The notes under the pieces are model-generated. The model saw only the letters and a list, made by a program, of their open reading frames with translations. It made no database searches and was not told the origin of the DNA. This document shows, one piece after another, positions 8,176 through 17,230 of a stretch of DNA of 64,000 nucleotides (within the stretch, counting starts at the first letter, position 1; the number at the start of each line of letters is the position of its first letter). The stretch lies in the NCBI RefSeq assembly GCF_041260665.1, contig NZ_JBGCCT010000010.1, positions 248,001 through 312,000 of the forward strand, given 5' to 3'. Origin of the DNA: Catenulispora sp. GP43. Lineage in GTDB: Bacteria > Actinomycetota > Actinomycetes > Streptomycetales > Catenulisporaceae. The position numbers were made by a program, and so were the translations under genes.

Positions 8176-8613
8176 TCACGAACTCAGGGCGACGGCGCCC
8201 AGAGCCGCGTGAGCGGTCTGGTCCAACAGGTCGGCGATGCTGACCGCGCCGAAGACGTCCTCGATCCGCGCGCCCAGCGCGAGCCAGAACAGGCCCAGGC
8301 CCGAAGCCGGAGCGGGATAGGCGACATCGGCCGGCGGCACGTCGTTCACGGTGAGCAGTTCGCTGTCGACGGCGCGCACGACGTCGGCCAGCGTGATCGA
8401 GGCGGCGTCCCGGCCGATCCAGTAGCCGCCCTCGCAGCCGCGCTGGCTGCGGACCAGGCCGGCCAGGCGCAGATCGCGCACGACGGACTTCAGGAAGCGG
8501 TACGGGATCTGCTGCGACTCGGCGACGGCCTCACAGGTGACCGGTCGGGAATCGGCCGCCGCGAGCTCGATCAGCACGCGGACGGCGTAGTCGGTTCGGG
8601 CCGAGACACGCAT
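8176..8613 (-). CDS. Rrf2-family transcriptional regulator
   Basis: A 145-residue winged-helix regulator with the Rrf2 signature MRVSARTDYAVRVLIELA, helix-turn-helix residues about 25-48 (VTCEAVAESQQIPYRFLKSV) and wing LVRSQRGCEGGYWIGRDA. It lacks the three-cysteine iron-sulfur motif of IscR/NsrR, so it is nearer CymR/cysteine-metabolism-type regulators. ATG 8613 fits the family start; longer upstream frames are shadows. It heads the cupin/DsbA operon and is divergent from the flavin reductase. An interrupted inverted repeat at 8698-8729 could be its operator. Confidence 0.85.
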   Translation of the reverse strand: MRVSARTDYAVRVLIELAAADSRPVTCEAVAESQQIPYRFLKSVVRDLRLAGLVRSQRGCEGGYWIGRDAASITLADVVRAVDSELLTVNDVPPADVAYPAPASGLGLFWLALGARIEDVFGAVSIADLLDQTAHAALGAVALSS

Positions 8614-8954
8614 GGGCACCGGTCCTCGCGGGGATTCGGGGACGACGTCCGGATGCTGGGCACACCGGGCGTCGCAGGGTTGACACCGAGGGACTCTAGC
8701 AAAATAGACTCCTGAAGGTATCCTTTGCTCCACACCCCTTCTCGGCGTCCGCGGCACCGGACGCCCGGCCCCGGCGCCGCTCGCTCGCCCGGCCGAGCAG
8801 CGCACCTGTTCGCGCAGCTCACCGCAGCACAGCGCTTCCAGCCGCATCGTTCCCCACCTGTCTGTTCGCCGGTCACCGTCCCGCACACGGTCGCGCATAA
8901 AAAGCACCATGTCTATGGGTGACCTGGAGAATGAGACGCCGACAAGGAGCCATC
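8614..8954. other. Intergenic region between rrf2 and flavin reductase genes
   Basis: No gene could be supported in these 341 bases. They hold the inverted repeat at 8698-8729, a G/C hairpin with 7-base arms GGCGTCC/GGACGCC at 8744-8765, and the ribosome-binding site AAGGAG (8944-8949) of the flavin reductase. No sulfur-type leader peptide was found on either strand. Confidence 0.6.
8698..8729. promoter_or_regulatory. Interrupted inverted repeat, possible Rrf2 operator
   Basis: AGCAAA (8698-8703) and TTTGCT (8724-8729) are perfect complements separated by 20 bases. Several inner positions also pair, giving 9 matches of 16 in all. The size fits the roughly 30-base sites of Rrf2 regulators. 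It lies 85 bases upstream of the rrf2 start. Confidence 0.4.
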
Positions 8955-9536
8955 GTGACCGTCCACGCCCAGATCGCGGCCCCGTCCGCGCCGAGCCCGA
9001 TAGCAGTTCCGGTCCCCGCAACCGCCGAAGTCGCGACCACCGCAGCCGCGCCCGCCGCCCCGACACCCAAAGAGCTGCGGACCATGTTCGCCTCGTTCCC
9101 GACCGGCGTGACCGCGGTGGCGGCCCTCGTCGACGGCGCACCGGTGGGCTTGGCCGCCAACTCCTTCACGTCGGTCTCGCTGGAACCCGCGCTCGTCTCA
9201 GTGTGCGCGGATCTGAAGTCCTCCACCTGGCCGATCCTGCGAAGCCGGCCGAGGCTGGGCATCAGCATCCTGGCGGCCGAGCACGAACAGGCGTGCCTGC
9301 GCCTGGCGTCCCGGTCCGGCGACCGGTTCGCCGACCTGGACTTCCGCAGCTCAGCCGACGGGGCGGTGTTCATCGAGAGAGCCAGTGCCTGGATCGAATG
9401 CTCGCTGGAGGCCCAGTATCCAGCCGGGGACCACGAGATCCTCGTGCTCCGCGTCCACGACATCGGGGCCGACCCCGACGTGACGCCTTTGGTGTTTCAC
9501 CGAAGTGCGTTCCGCGACCTGAGCAGGCGGGAGTAG
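8955..9536 (+). CDS. Flavin reductase-like domain protein
   Basis: A 193-residue FMN-binding split-barrel protein of the HpaC/SsuE-functional class. After a 40-residue Ala/Pro-rich N-terminus it reads LRTMFASFPTGVTAVAAL, then GLAANSFTSVSLEPALVSVC, the usual substrate/flavin-binding start. Such reductases deliver reduced flavin to LLM monooxygenases. Two of those are encoded in the flanking operons (190-1308 and 19344-20579), so this may be their shared partner. GTG 8955 is chosen because AAGGAG lies five bases upstream. Confidence 0.87.
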   Translation: MTVHAQIAAPSAPSPIAVPVPATAEVATTAAAPAAPTPKELRTMFASFPTGVTAVAALVDGAPVGLAANSFTSVSLEPALVSVCADLKSSTWPILRSRPRLGISILAAEHEQACLRLASRSGDRFADLDFRSSADGAVFIERASAWIECSLEAQYPAGDHEILVLRVHDIGADPDVTPLVFHRSAFRDLSRRE

Positions 9537-9543
9537 GACTCCT

Positions 9544-10095
9544 CTACGCCTGCGCCGCGCCTGGCACGCCCTCCGGCTCCTCCCCCACCGCGTCCAGCCG
9601 CTCATGCCACGCACCGAGCAGCGTCGCCAGGGCGCCGGATTCGTCGGGAGTGAGGACCGCCAGAAGGCGATGTTCGTTGCGCATGTGGGCGGTGAAGGCC
9701 TCATCGATCAAGCGGCGGCCGGCATCGGTGAGAGCGACGACGCGGCCTCGGCCGTCGCTGTCGGCGCGCCGGCGGGTGACGAGGCCGGCTTGTTCGAGAC
9801 GGTCGATGCGTTTGGTCATGGCGCCGGTCGTGACCATGGTGTGGGCGGCCAGTTCGCCCGGGGCGCGTTCGAAAGGGTCGCCGGCGCGGCGCAGGGCCGC
9901 CAGGACGTCGAACTCGCCCTCGCCGAGGCCGTAGCGTTCGTAGACCAGGGTGAGCTCCGCGGTCAGGCGGGCGGCCAGGCGGTGCAGGCGGCCGATCACG
10001 GCTTGCGGCGAGACGTCGAGGTCGGGCCGCTCGCGGCGCCATTCTTCCTGGATCTGCGCCACGCGGTCTTCCGATGACTGTCTCTGCTCCCGCAT
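9544..10095 (-). CDS. MarR-family transcriptional regulator
   Basis: A 183-residue winged-helix regulator with MarR core residues about 75-135: GELAAHTMVTTGAMTKRIDR (recognition helix), then LEQAGLVTRRRADSDGRGR (wing) and VALTDAGRRLIDEA. It is divergent from a DMT exporter gene. Two copies of a palindrome lie between their 5' ends (10117-10128 and 10138-10149). The most natural reading is a repressor controlling both itself and the exporter in response to a small ligand. Confidence 0.88.
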   Translation of the reverse strand: MREQRQSSEDRVAQIQEEWRRERPDLDVSPQAVIGRLHRLAARLTAELTLVYERYGLGEGEFDVLAALRRAGDPFERAPGELAAHTMVTTGAMTKRIDRLEQAGLVTRRRADSDGRGRVVALTDAGRRLIDEAFTAHMRNEHRLLAVLTPDESGALATLLGAWHERLDAVGEEPEGVPGAAQA

Positions 10096-10116
10096 ACGAC
10101 GAGCCTATCGCAATAA

Positions 10117-10149
10117 CTTCCATGGAAGCTAATATCTCTTCCGTGGAAG
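10117..10149. promoter_or_regulatory. Twin palindromic operators, probable MarR sites
   Basis: CTTCCATGGAAG (10117-10128) is a perfect 12-base palindrome. CTTCCGTGGAAG (10138-10149) repeats it with one central change. The two sites start exactly 21 bases apart, two helical turns, so two dimers would bind the same face of the DNA. They cover the start region of the exporter gene and the upstream region of the marR gene. Confidence 0.75.
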
Positions 10150-11036
10150 CTACACCTCGATGGATCGCCCTCACCGCGGTCGCACCGCTGGCCTGGGGAG
10201 CCAACTACTACGTCACGCGCTCCCTGCTGCCGGCCGATCGCCCGCTGTGGGGCGCGGCCCTGCGCGCGCTGCCGGCCGGCCTGGTCCTGCTCGGCCTCAC
10301 CCGACGGCTGCCGAGCGGGGCGTGGTGGTGGCGCTCGGCGGTCCTGGCGCTGCTGAACACGACGACGTTCTTCGTCTTGCTCTACATCGCCTCCGAACTC
10401 CTGCCCACCAGCGTCGCCTCCAGCATCATGGCCGCCTCGCCGCTCGCGATGCTGCTGATCGCCTGGACGCTGGCCGGGCAGCGTCCACACCGCAGGCACC
10501 TGGTCGGAGCCCTCGTCGGACTGGCGGGCGTGGTAGTCATGATCGGCGGCGGCAGCGCGATCAGCGTGCGAGGAGTCGCGGCATCGGCGGCGGCCATGCT
10601 CGTCTCGTCGGTCGGGTATGTGCTGTCGGCCCGCTGGCGCGGCGGCGCGGATGCCTTGTCCCTGACCGCGTGGCAACTCACCGCGGGCGGCCTGATGCTG
10701 CTTCCCATAGCGATAACCGTGGAGGGCGGACCGCCGACACTCGGCGGCGCGGCGGCACTGGGGTTCGGGTATTCGACGTTCGTCGCCACCGCTTTGGCGT
10801 TCGCGCTGTGGTTCGGCGGCCTGCGTCACCTGCCGGCGGCGACGGTGGGGCTGCTCGGGCTGTTGAATCCGGTGATGGGCGTACTGCTGGGCGCGCTCGT
10901 CGCCGGCGAGTCGTTCGGCGCGCGCCAACTGTGCGGCTCGGCGATGGTGGTCTGCGGGATCCTGCTGGAATTGGGCAGCCGGCCTTCCACACGGCGATCG
11001 CCGTGCCGGGGGCCGGCGCGGTCGCACTGTGGCTGA
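10122..11036 (+). CDS. EamA/DMT-family exporter
   Basis: A protein of about 304 residues with ten predicted membrane segments. The first is WIALTAVAPLAWGANYYVTR. The second half has AATVGLLGLLNPVMGVLLGALVAGE, the typical end of EamA repeats. These carriers export metabolites or amino acids. Starts at 10074, 10122 and 10143 (GTG) are all in frame. ATG 10122 is chosen because 10074 would overlap the marR start and the added residues are not family-like. If 10122 or 10143 is right, the start codon lies within a MarR palindrome. Regulation by the divergent MarR is inferred. Confidence 0.85.
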   Translation: MEANISSVEATPRWIALTAVAPLAWGANYYVTRSLLPADRPLWGAALRALPAGLVLLGLTRRLPSGAWWWRSAVLALLNTTTFFVLLYIASELLPTSVASSIMAASPLAMLLIAWTLAGQRPHRRHLVGALVGLAGVVVMIGGGSAISVRGVAASAAAMLVSSVGYVLSARWRGGADALSLTAWQLTAGGLMLLPIAITVEGGPPTLGGAAALGFGYSTFVATALAFALWFGGLRHLPAATVGLLGLLNPVMGVLLGALVAGESFGARQLCGSAMVVCGILLELGSRPSTRRSPCRGPARSHCG

Positions 11037-11090
11037 GGTCGCCTGCCCGGTTGCCCGCACCACCGCCGGCCCCTGTCACGACCGGGCCGG

Positions 11091-12332
11091 TCAGCGGTCG
11101 ACCAACCCCGGCTGCCGGACCGGCACGGCCAGCCGCCGCTCGGACCACCTCACGACCGCCGGCACCGCCAGGCCCGTGACGGCGAACATCGCGCCGACCG
11201 CCCACCAGCCCGGCGCGCCCCAGTCGATGCACAGCCCGATCAGCAGCCCGGGGCCGATCGTCACGCCGAGGCCCATGCCCATGCCGAACAACCCCTGGTA
11301 CTGGCCCACCGCGTGGCTCGGCGCGAGGGCGAAGGAGAGCTCGAAGCCGCCGGCCGACTGCCAGATCTCGCCGACGGTGTGGACGACGACGCCGGCCAGG
11401 ACCAGCGTGACCACCAGCCAGCCCGGCAGGCCCGACAAGGTCGAGAAGATCGCGCAGGAGGCCAGGAAGGCGAATCCGGAGCGCCGGAAGGCCAGGCCGC
11501 CGGCCTTCGGGGTGTCGATGCTCCGGCTGGCCCGGACCTGGAACACGACCACGATCGCGGTGTTCACCAGCATCACCGCCGAGACCGACCAGCGCGGCGC
11601 GTGGGTGCGGCTGAGCAGCCACAGCGGGATCGCCGCGGTCAGGACCCGGAACTGGATCGCCATCACGCCGTCCAGGAGCGTCAGGGCCAGGTACGGCCGG
11701 TCGCGCAGCGCGATCCACCGGCGGCCCCGGCCGGCCGGCTCCGGCGGCAGGGCCGGCAGCAGCATCACGACACCCGCCGCGACCGCGCTGCACGCCGCGC
11801 TCACCGCGAGCAGCACCAGATACGCGCGACGGGTGCCGATCTGGATGCCGAAGCCGGCCAGGACCGCGCCGAGGGCGATGCCGATGTTCGTCACCGCACG
11901 CAGATACGCGCGGTACTCCGCCGGGCGCTCCCCGCCGTAGTGCTTCACCAGCGGGCCGCGGGCGGCCGGGCCCGTGCTCTGGGCGACGGCCGCGACCGAG
12001 GCGAAGACCAGGAACGGCCAGAAGCCGCGGGTCAGGCACAGCCCCGCCATCGCCAGCGCCGCGGCCGTCAGCGTGAGTGCGTAGGACCCGCGCGCGCCGC
12101 GCCGGTCGGCGAGGTGCCCCACCGGGACCCCGGCGGCCAGCGCCACGGCGCCGGCCACAGTCAGCCCGATGCCGACCCGGGATGCGGCCAGCCCCATCGC
12201 GCGGGTGAAGTACAGCACGCTCGCGGTCAGGTAGACGCCGTAGCCGGTCATGTTCACCGCGGTCGCGACCGCGAGCACCCGCCGCGGCCCGGACTCTGGG
12301 ACAGGGAGTCTGGGAAGTCTGGGAAGTCTCAT
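11091..12332 (-). CDS. MFS transporter, probable exporter of operon 2 product
   Basis: A 413-residue major facilitator protein with about 12 membrane segments, similar to the MdtH/drug-efflux type. It has VGHLADRRGARGSYALTL (loop 2-3 motif A, GxLxDRxGxR) and QSTGPAARGPLVKHYGGERP. The N-terminus has a short Leu-Pro-Arg repeat (RLPRLPRLP) made by tandem 9-base units. The ATG overlaps the ATP-grasp stop as ATGA (12329-12332). It is the last gene of operon 2 and suggests that the pathway product leaves the cell. Confidence 0.88.
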   Translation of the reverse strand: MRLPRLPRLPVPESGPRRVLAVATAVNMTGYGVYLTASVLYFTRAMGLAASRVGIGLTVAGAVALAAGVPVGHLADRRGARGSYALTLTAAALAMAGLCLTRGFWPFLVFASVAAVAQSTGPAARGPLVKHYGGERPAEYRAYLRAVTNIGIALGAVLAGFGIQIGTRRAYLVLLAVSAACSAVAAGVVMLLPALPPEPAGRGRRWIALRDRPYLALTLLDGVMAIQFRVLTAAIPLWLLSRTHAPRWSVSAVMLVNTAIVVVFQVRASRSIDTPKAGGLAFRRSGFAFLASCAIFSTLSGLPGWLVVTLVLAGVVVHTVGEIWQSAGGFELSFALAPSHAVGQYQGLFGMGMGLGVTIGPGLLIGLCIDWGAPGWWAVGAMFAVTGLAVPAVVRWSERRLAVPVRQPGLVDR

Positions 12333-13624
12333 GTGAGCGACCACAGCCCCGGCAGGCGGTCGGCCGGCGCGTCCTGCACCACGAAGCGCACCGAGTCCAC
12401 GAGTTCGGCCGCCAGTTTGCGGGCCAGGGCCGGGTCGTCCGCGCCGACGACCACGAAACCGGCCCGGTCGGAGGACTGCCGCAGGGGCTTGATGATGTCG
12501 CCGGGGGCGACCAGCAGTTGGGCGTGCAGGAGGGCGGGATGCGCCAGCACCTCCTCCCACCCTTCGATCGCGGTCACCCGGCCCGGCGGCGGAACCAGGT
12601 AACGGACGGCGGCGCCGCGGGTGGGGGTCAGGGAGGTGTGCGTGCCGGGCAGGCCCAGCAGGTCCTCGAAGACGAGCCCGAAGACCTCCAGGTCCGGGAT
12701 CGCGTGTTGCAGCATGGTGTGGATCCAGTCGCCGCCGAAGCGGCCGTGCACCTCGCCGAGCACCGGGCCGTCGGCGGTGAGCCAGAGCTCGACGTGGAAG
12801 GCGCCGGCGCGCAGGCCCAGCGTGGACAGGGCCGCGACCACCCGGTCCCGGATCCGGTCGTGGTCGGTCTCGGAGATCTCGGCCGGCAGCACGTGCCCGA
12901 CCTCGACGAAGAACGGCGGCGGCGCCTTCTCCTTGGCGGTGACGGCCAGGATCCGGGGCTCGCCGCCGAGGAAGACCCCTTCGACGCTGAACTCGGGGCC
13001 CTCGACGAACTCCTCGATCAGGAACGGGGCGTCGTCCGGCAGCGCTTCGATCGCGCCGGGCAGGTCGGCGGCCTCGCGCACCAGGCTGACCCCGATGCTC
13101 CCCATCGCGTCGCGGGGCTTGACGACCCAGGGCCCCGGCTTCGAGGCCTGCGAGGACTGCGAGGACTGCGAGGACTGCTCCAGGAAATCGGCTGCCGCCT
13201 GCGCGTCAGCGCACAGCCGCACCGCCGGCTGCGCGAAGCCCGCTTCGGCCAGCGCCGCGCGGCACAGGTCCTTGGTCCGGATCCGGCGCACGGCTTCGGG
13301 CTCGTTGCCCGGCGCCCCCAGCGCCCGGGCCACCTCGGCGACGGCGACCTGCGCCATCTCCTGAAGCGCGAACACGGCGTCGAACCGTTCGCCCTCGCGA
13401 GCCCGGGACCGGGCCCAGGCCACGACCAGCTCCGGGGGCACGAAGTCGACCGCCGAGACCGCGTCGGCGGCGGCGCTGACGGTCGGGGTGCCGGCCAGCG
13501 CGTCGGGCCGGTTCACGACGTGCGTGCGGATCCCCCGGGCCCGCGCCTGGGCCAGGGCCTGCTCGGCCATGACCGTGCTGATCGGTACCGGACGCGCACC
13601 GCCGACGAATAGCAGGTTCTTCAC
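12329..13624 (-). CDS. ATP-grasp domain ligase
   Basis: A 431-residue ATP-grasp enzyme. It opens MKNLLFVGGARPVP (pre-ATP-grasp Rossmann half). It then has PWVVKPRDAMGSIGVSLV (ATP-binding, about residues 167-184), PFLIEEFVEGPEFSVEGV (about 205-222) and LGEVHGRFGGDWIHTML (catalytic loop, with His where Asn is usual). A Ser-Gln repeat (QSSQSSQSSQ) precedes the ATP-binding motif. Such enzymes join carboxylates to amines, as in dipeptide ligases, or carboxylate small acids. The GTG start overlaps the upstream stop as GTGA (13621-13624) and has AAGGTG upstream. The substrate is unknown. Confidence 0.85.
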   Translation of the reverse strand: MKNLLFVGGARPVPISTVMAEQALAQARARGIRTHVVNRPDALAGTPTVSAAADAVSAVDFVPPELVVAWARSRAREGERFDAVFALQEMAQVAVAEVARALGAPGNEPEAVRRIRTKDLCRAALAEAGFAQPAVRLCADAQAAADFLEQSSQSSQSSQASKPGPWVVKPRDAMGSIGVSLVREAADLPGAIEALPDDAPFLIEEFVEGPEFSVEGVFLGGEPRILAVTAKEKAPPPFFVEVGHVLPAEISETDHDRIRDRVVAALSTLGLRAGAFHVELWLTADGPVLGEVHGRFGGDWIHTMLQHAIPDLEVFGLVFEDLLGLPGTHTSLTPTRGAAVRYLVPPPGRVTAIEGWEEVLAHPALLHAQLLVAPGDIIKPLRQSSDRAGFVVVGADDPALARKLAAELVDSVRFVVQDAPADRLPGLWSLT

Positions 13625-15609
13625 TTCACACCTTCCGCTGTGGGGGTTTTCATGAGCGCCAGGACCTGGCCGGCCGCCACCACGTCGCCGACGGCGCACC
13701 GGATGTCGGGCACGCCGGCGAACGGGGCCAGGACGCGGTTCTCCAACTTCATCGACTCCACGACCACCAGGACGTCCCCGGCCTGGACCGGGTCGCCGGC
13801 CGCGCCGGGTACGGCGACCACGGTGCCGGGCATGTCGATGCGCACGGCGCCGTCGGAGCCGCGCGCGCCGTCCTCGGCGAAGGACGGGAGAGTCAGGGCT
13901 TTGCGATAGCCGCCGACGGTGATGTCGTAGCCGTCGGCGGTGCGCAGCCCGGTCCAGGGGATGTCGTCCACGGTGCCGTGGAACAGGTGTCCGCGACCGC
14001 GGGTCCGGACCCGCAGCGTCTGGCCGTCCACGGTCACCCGCGCCAGGTCCGCGGACGCGCCGGCCAGCCGCCCCTGCCATTCGCGGTCGTCGCCGCGCAC
14101 GACGATCCGGCCCAGCGGGGCGTCCGGGTCCAGATCCGCGCGGCCGAAGGCGCCGATCGAGCCGGTCCACGGCGAATCCGGCACCGGGACGTCCATCGCG
14201 GCCGCGCACGCCACCGCCAGCCGGGTGCAGCCCCGGTGGGCGGACCCGGCCACGAGGTCGTCCACCAGGTGGGTGTCGAGCCGGCCGGCGAGGACCTCGG
14301 GCTCGGCCAGCAGCCCGGCCAGGAAGCCCAGGTTGGTCGTCAGCCCGGCCAGGCTGGTCTGCTCGATCGCGCCGGTGAGCTGCCGCAGCGCCGCGTCGCG
14401 GTTCGTTCCGTGCGCGACCAGCTTGGCGATCATGGGGTCGTAGAACGGCGGGACGGTCGCGGTCCCGTGCGCCCCGGCCTGCGGGCCCTCCGGAGTGTCG
14501 TCGAACGCTGCTTCGACCCGCACTCCCCCGGGCCACCGGACGGCGGCGGCCGATCCCGACGCGGGCCTGAACCCGGCCTCGGGGTCTTCGGCGTACACGC
14601 GGGCCTCGACGGCGTGCCCGCTGACCGTGATCTGCGGCTGGACCAGCGGCAGCGGCTCACCGCCGGCGACCCGCAGCTGCCATTCCACGAGATCGACGCC
14701 GGTGACCTCCTCGGTCACCGGATGCTCGACCTGCAGGCGGGTGTTGACCTCCAGGAAGTAGAAGTCCTCGCCGTCGAGGATGAACTCGAACGTCCCGGCG
14801 TTGACGTAGCCGATCGCCTCGGCACCGCGGACCGCGGTCGCCAACAGCGCCTCGCGCACACCGGCGGCGAGCCCGGCGGCGGGCGCCTCCTCGACGATCT
14901 TCTGGTGGCGCCGCTGCAACGAGCACTCGCGCTCGTGCAGGTGGACGACGTTCCCGTGGCTGTCGCCGAACACCTGCACCTCGATGTGCCGCGGCCGGGC
15001 CACATAACGCTCGACGAGCAGCCGTCCGTCGCCGAACGCGCTGCGGCCGATCCGCACCGCCTGCTCGACCGCCTCGGGTAACGCGGAGGCGTCGGCGACG
15101 ACCGCCATCCCCTTGCCTCCTCCCCCGGCGACGGGCTTGAGGATGACGGGGAAACCGATGCGCTCGGCCTCCTCGGCCAGAACCGCCACGGAATCAGTGG
15201 CCTGAGAGGATCCCGGGAGCACCGGGACGCCGGCCTGGGACATCAGCGTTCTGGCGCGCGCCTTGTCCCCCATCGCGGCGATGGTCTCGGCGCCGGGGCC
15301 GACGAAGACCAGACCGGCTTGGGCCACGGCCTCGGCCAGGCGCGGGTTCTCCGACAGGAAGCCGTAGCCGGGGTGGACGGCGTCGCAGTCGGTGCGCAGC
15401 GCGGCCTCGACGACCGCCTCGATGTTCAGGTAGCTGTCCGCCGCGGCGGCGCCGCCGATCTCCACCTGCTCGACCGCGCCGTCCAGGTGCGCGGCGAAGC
15501 GGTCCGCCTCGGAGTACACGGCCACGTACTCGATGCCCAGCCGGCGACAGGTCCGGGCGATCCGCCGGGCGATCTCGCCGCGGTTGGCTATCAGGACTCG
15601 TTTCAACAT
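13621..15609 (-). CDS. Acyl-CoA carboxylase biotin carboxylase/biotin carrier subunit
   Basis: A 662-residue alpha subunit. The biotin carboxylase domain begins LKRVLIANRGEIARRIARTC and has the ATP-grasp glycine loop PVAGGGGKGMAVV (about residue 160) and EVNTRLQVEHPVTEEVTG. The C-terminal biotin carrier domain carries the lysine in VVVESMKLENRVLAPF, where family members more often have EAMKM. It adds CO2 to its own biotin and passes it to the carboxyltransferase encoded just upstream (13-base gap). It may make a malonyl- or methylmalonyl-type CoA for the neighbouring oxoamine synthase, or act on a branched acyl-CoA. Confidence 0.93.
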   Translation of the reverse strand: MLKRVLIANRGEIARRIARTCRRLGIEYVAVYSEADRFAAHLDGAVEQVEIGGAAAADSYLNIEAVVEAALRTDCDAVHPGYGFLSENPRLAEAVAQAGLVFVGPGAETIAAMGDKARARTLMSQAGVPVLPGSSQATDSVAVLAEEAERIGFPVILKPVAGGGGKGMAVVADASALPEAVEQAVRIGRSAFGDGRLLVERYVARPRHIEVQVFGDSHGNVVHLHERECSLQRRHQKIVEEAPAAGLAAGVREALLATAVRGAEAIGYVNAGTFEFILDGEDFYFLEVNTRLQVEHPVTEEVTGVDLVEWQLRVAGGEPLPLVQPQITVSGHAVEARVYAEDPEAGFRPASGSAAAVRWPGGVRVEAAFDDTPEGPQAGAHGTATVPPFYDPMIAKLVAHGTNRDAALRQLTGAIEQTSLAGLTTNLGFLAGLLAEPEVLAGRLDTHLVDDLVAGSAHRGCTRLAVACAAAMDVPVPDSPWTGSIGAFGRADLDPDAPLGRIVVRGDDREWQGRLAGASADLARVTVDGQTLRVRTRGRGHLFHGTVDDIPWTGLRTADGYDITVGGYRKALTLPSFAEDGARGSDGAVRIDMPGTVVAVPGAAGDPVQAGDVLVVVESMKLENRVLAPFAGVPDIRCAVGDVVAAGQVLALMKTPTAEGVK

Positions 15610-15622
15610 CCCCGTCTCCCCG

Positions 15623-17230
15623 TCACATCCGGAAAACGCCGAAGCTGGTCTGCCGCCGCGGCGCGCCGGCCGCGGTGGCCAGGCACAGCGTCAGCCACTC
15701 CCGGGTCTGGCCCGGGTCGATGATGGCGTCGATCCACAGCCGGGCCGCGTAGTACAGCGGCTGCGCCTGCTCCTCGTAGGCGTCGATGATGGGCTTGCGG
15801 ATCGCCTCCTCTTCCTCCGGACTCAGGGTCCTGCCTTCCTTGGCCAGTTGGTCCGAGCGGATCAGGGCCATGACGGTCGCGGTCTGCTCGGCGCCGACGA
15901 CCGTGGACTTCGCGCTCGGCCACATCGCCATCTGCCACGGGCCCATCGAGCGCCCGCACATCGCGAAGTTCCCGGCGCCGTAACTGCCGCCGACCACGAC
16001 GCTGAACTTCGGCACGGCGGCGCAGGACACGGCGTTGACCAGCTTGGCGCCGTGTTTGGTGATGCCGCCGGCCTCGTACTCGGCACCGACCATGAAGCCG
16101 TTGATGTTGTGCAGGAACACCAGCGGGATGTCGCGCTGGGCGCACAGTTCGATGAAGTTGGTGGCCTTCTGCGCGCTCTCGGAGAACAGCACCCCGTCGT
16201 TGATCAGGACGCCGACCGGGTAGCCGCCGATGTGGCCGGTCCCGCACACCATCGTCGGCCCGAACCGGGAGCGGTACTCGGTGAACTCGCTGCCGTCGAG
16301 CAGCCGGGCCAGGATCTCCCGGGCCGGGATGTGCTCGCGCAGTCCGGCACTGACCACACCGGCCAGCTCGGCCGGGTCGTGCAGCGGCGGACGGGGCACG
16401 GCGGGCGGGGCGGGCACGGGCCCGCCCGCGGTCCGGGCGGCGATGTCGCGCACGAGCGCCAGGGCGTGCTCGTCGTTCTCGGCGATGTGGTCGGCCACGC
16501 CGGTGACGCGGCTGTGCAGGTCCGCGCCGCCCAGGGTCTCGGCGTCGACCACCTCGCCGGTGGCGGCGCGCACCAGCTGCGGCCCGCCCAGGAACACGGT
16601 CCCGGTGCCGCGCACGATGACCGTCTCGTCGCACATGGCCGGGATGTAGGCGCCGCCGGCCGTGCAGGACCCCATCACCGCGGCGATCTGCGGCAGCCCC
16701 AGCGCCGACATCTCGGCGATGTTGCGGAAGATCCGCCCGAGGTGGTGCTCGTCGGGGAACAGGTCCTGCTGCATCGGCAGGAACACCCCGCCGGAGTCGA
16801 CCAGGTAGACCGAGGGCAGGCCGTTCTCCCGCGCGATGTCCTGGGCCCGCAGGTGCTTGCGGACGGTGAGCGGGAAGTAGGTGCCGCCCTTGACCGTGGC
16901 GTCGTTGGCCACGATCATCGCCGGCCGGCCGGCGACCACGCCGATGCCGGCCACCAGGGCGGCCGAGGGCACGGGCTGCTCGTAGACGCCGTGTCCGGCC
17001 AGTTGGCCGATCTCCTGGAAGGGCGTGCCGGCGTCCAGCAGGCCGGCCACCCGCTGGCGGGCGGTGAGTTTGCCGCGGTCGGCGTGCCGCTGCCGGGACC
17101 GGGCGTCGCCGCCGGCGATGGCCGAGGTCCGGGCCTCGGCGACCACGCGGCGCTTGGCATCGAAGTCCCGGACGTTGCGTAAGTAGCCCTCGGAGCGCGG
17201 GTCGAGGCGGGAGCGCAGGATCGTGGTCAC
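15623..17230 (-). CDS. Acyl-CoA carboxylase carboxyltransferase (beta) subunit
   Basis: A 535-residue crotonase-fold carboxyltransferase of the propionyl/methylcrotonyl-CoA type. Key stretches are ARQRVAGLLDAGTPFQEIG, LVDSGGVFLPMQQDLFPD, GSCTAGGAYIPAMCDE and HNINGFMVGAEYEAGG; the last two carry the oxyanion Gly-Ala/Gly pairs. The GTG start overlaps the oxoamine synthase stop as GTGA (17227-17230). The DLFPDEHHLGRIF region is most like methylcrotonyl- or geranyl-CoA carboxylases, so the acyl-CoA may be branched. It works with the biotin subunit downstream. Confidence 0.92.
   Translation of the reverse strand: MTTILRSRLDPRSEGYLRNVRDFDAKRRVVAEARTSAIAGGDARSRQRHADRGKLTARQRVAGLLDAGTPFQEIGQLAGHGVYEQPVPSAALVAGIGVVAGRPAMIVANDATVKGGTYFPLTVRKHLRAQDIARENGLPSVYLVDSGGVFLPMQQDLFPDEHHLGRIFRNIAEMSALGLPQIAAVMGSCTAGGAYIPAMCDETVIVRGTGTVFLGGPQLVRAATGEVVDAETLGGADLHSRVTGVADHIAENDEHALALVRDIAARTAGGPVPAPPAVPRPPLHDPAELAGVVSAGLREHIPAREILARLLDGSEFTEYRSRFGPTMVCGTGHIGGYPVGVLINDGVLFSESAQKATNFIELCAQRDIPLVFLHNINGFMVGAEYEAGGITKHGAKLVNAVSCAAVPKFSVVVGGSYGAGNFAMCGRSMGPWQMAMWPSAKSTVVGAEQTATVMALIRSDQLAKEGRTLSPEEEEAIRKPIIDAYEEQAQPLYYAARLWIDAIIDPGQTREWLTLCLATAAGAPRRQTSFGVFRM

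Noticed and set aside
8176..8613. Rrf2 protein as an iron-sulfur IscR/NsrR type sensor
   Set aside because: The three spaced cysteines needed for the cluster are absent in both Rrf2 proteins of this window.
8906..8925. Shared word ATGTCTATGGG / ATCTCTATGGG near 8909 and 22930 as a common sulfur operator
   Set aside because: Only two occurrences with one mismatch, at different positions relative to genes; no symmetry, so not supportable.
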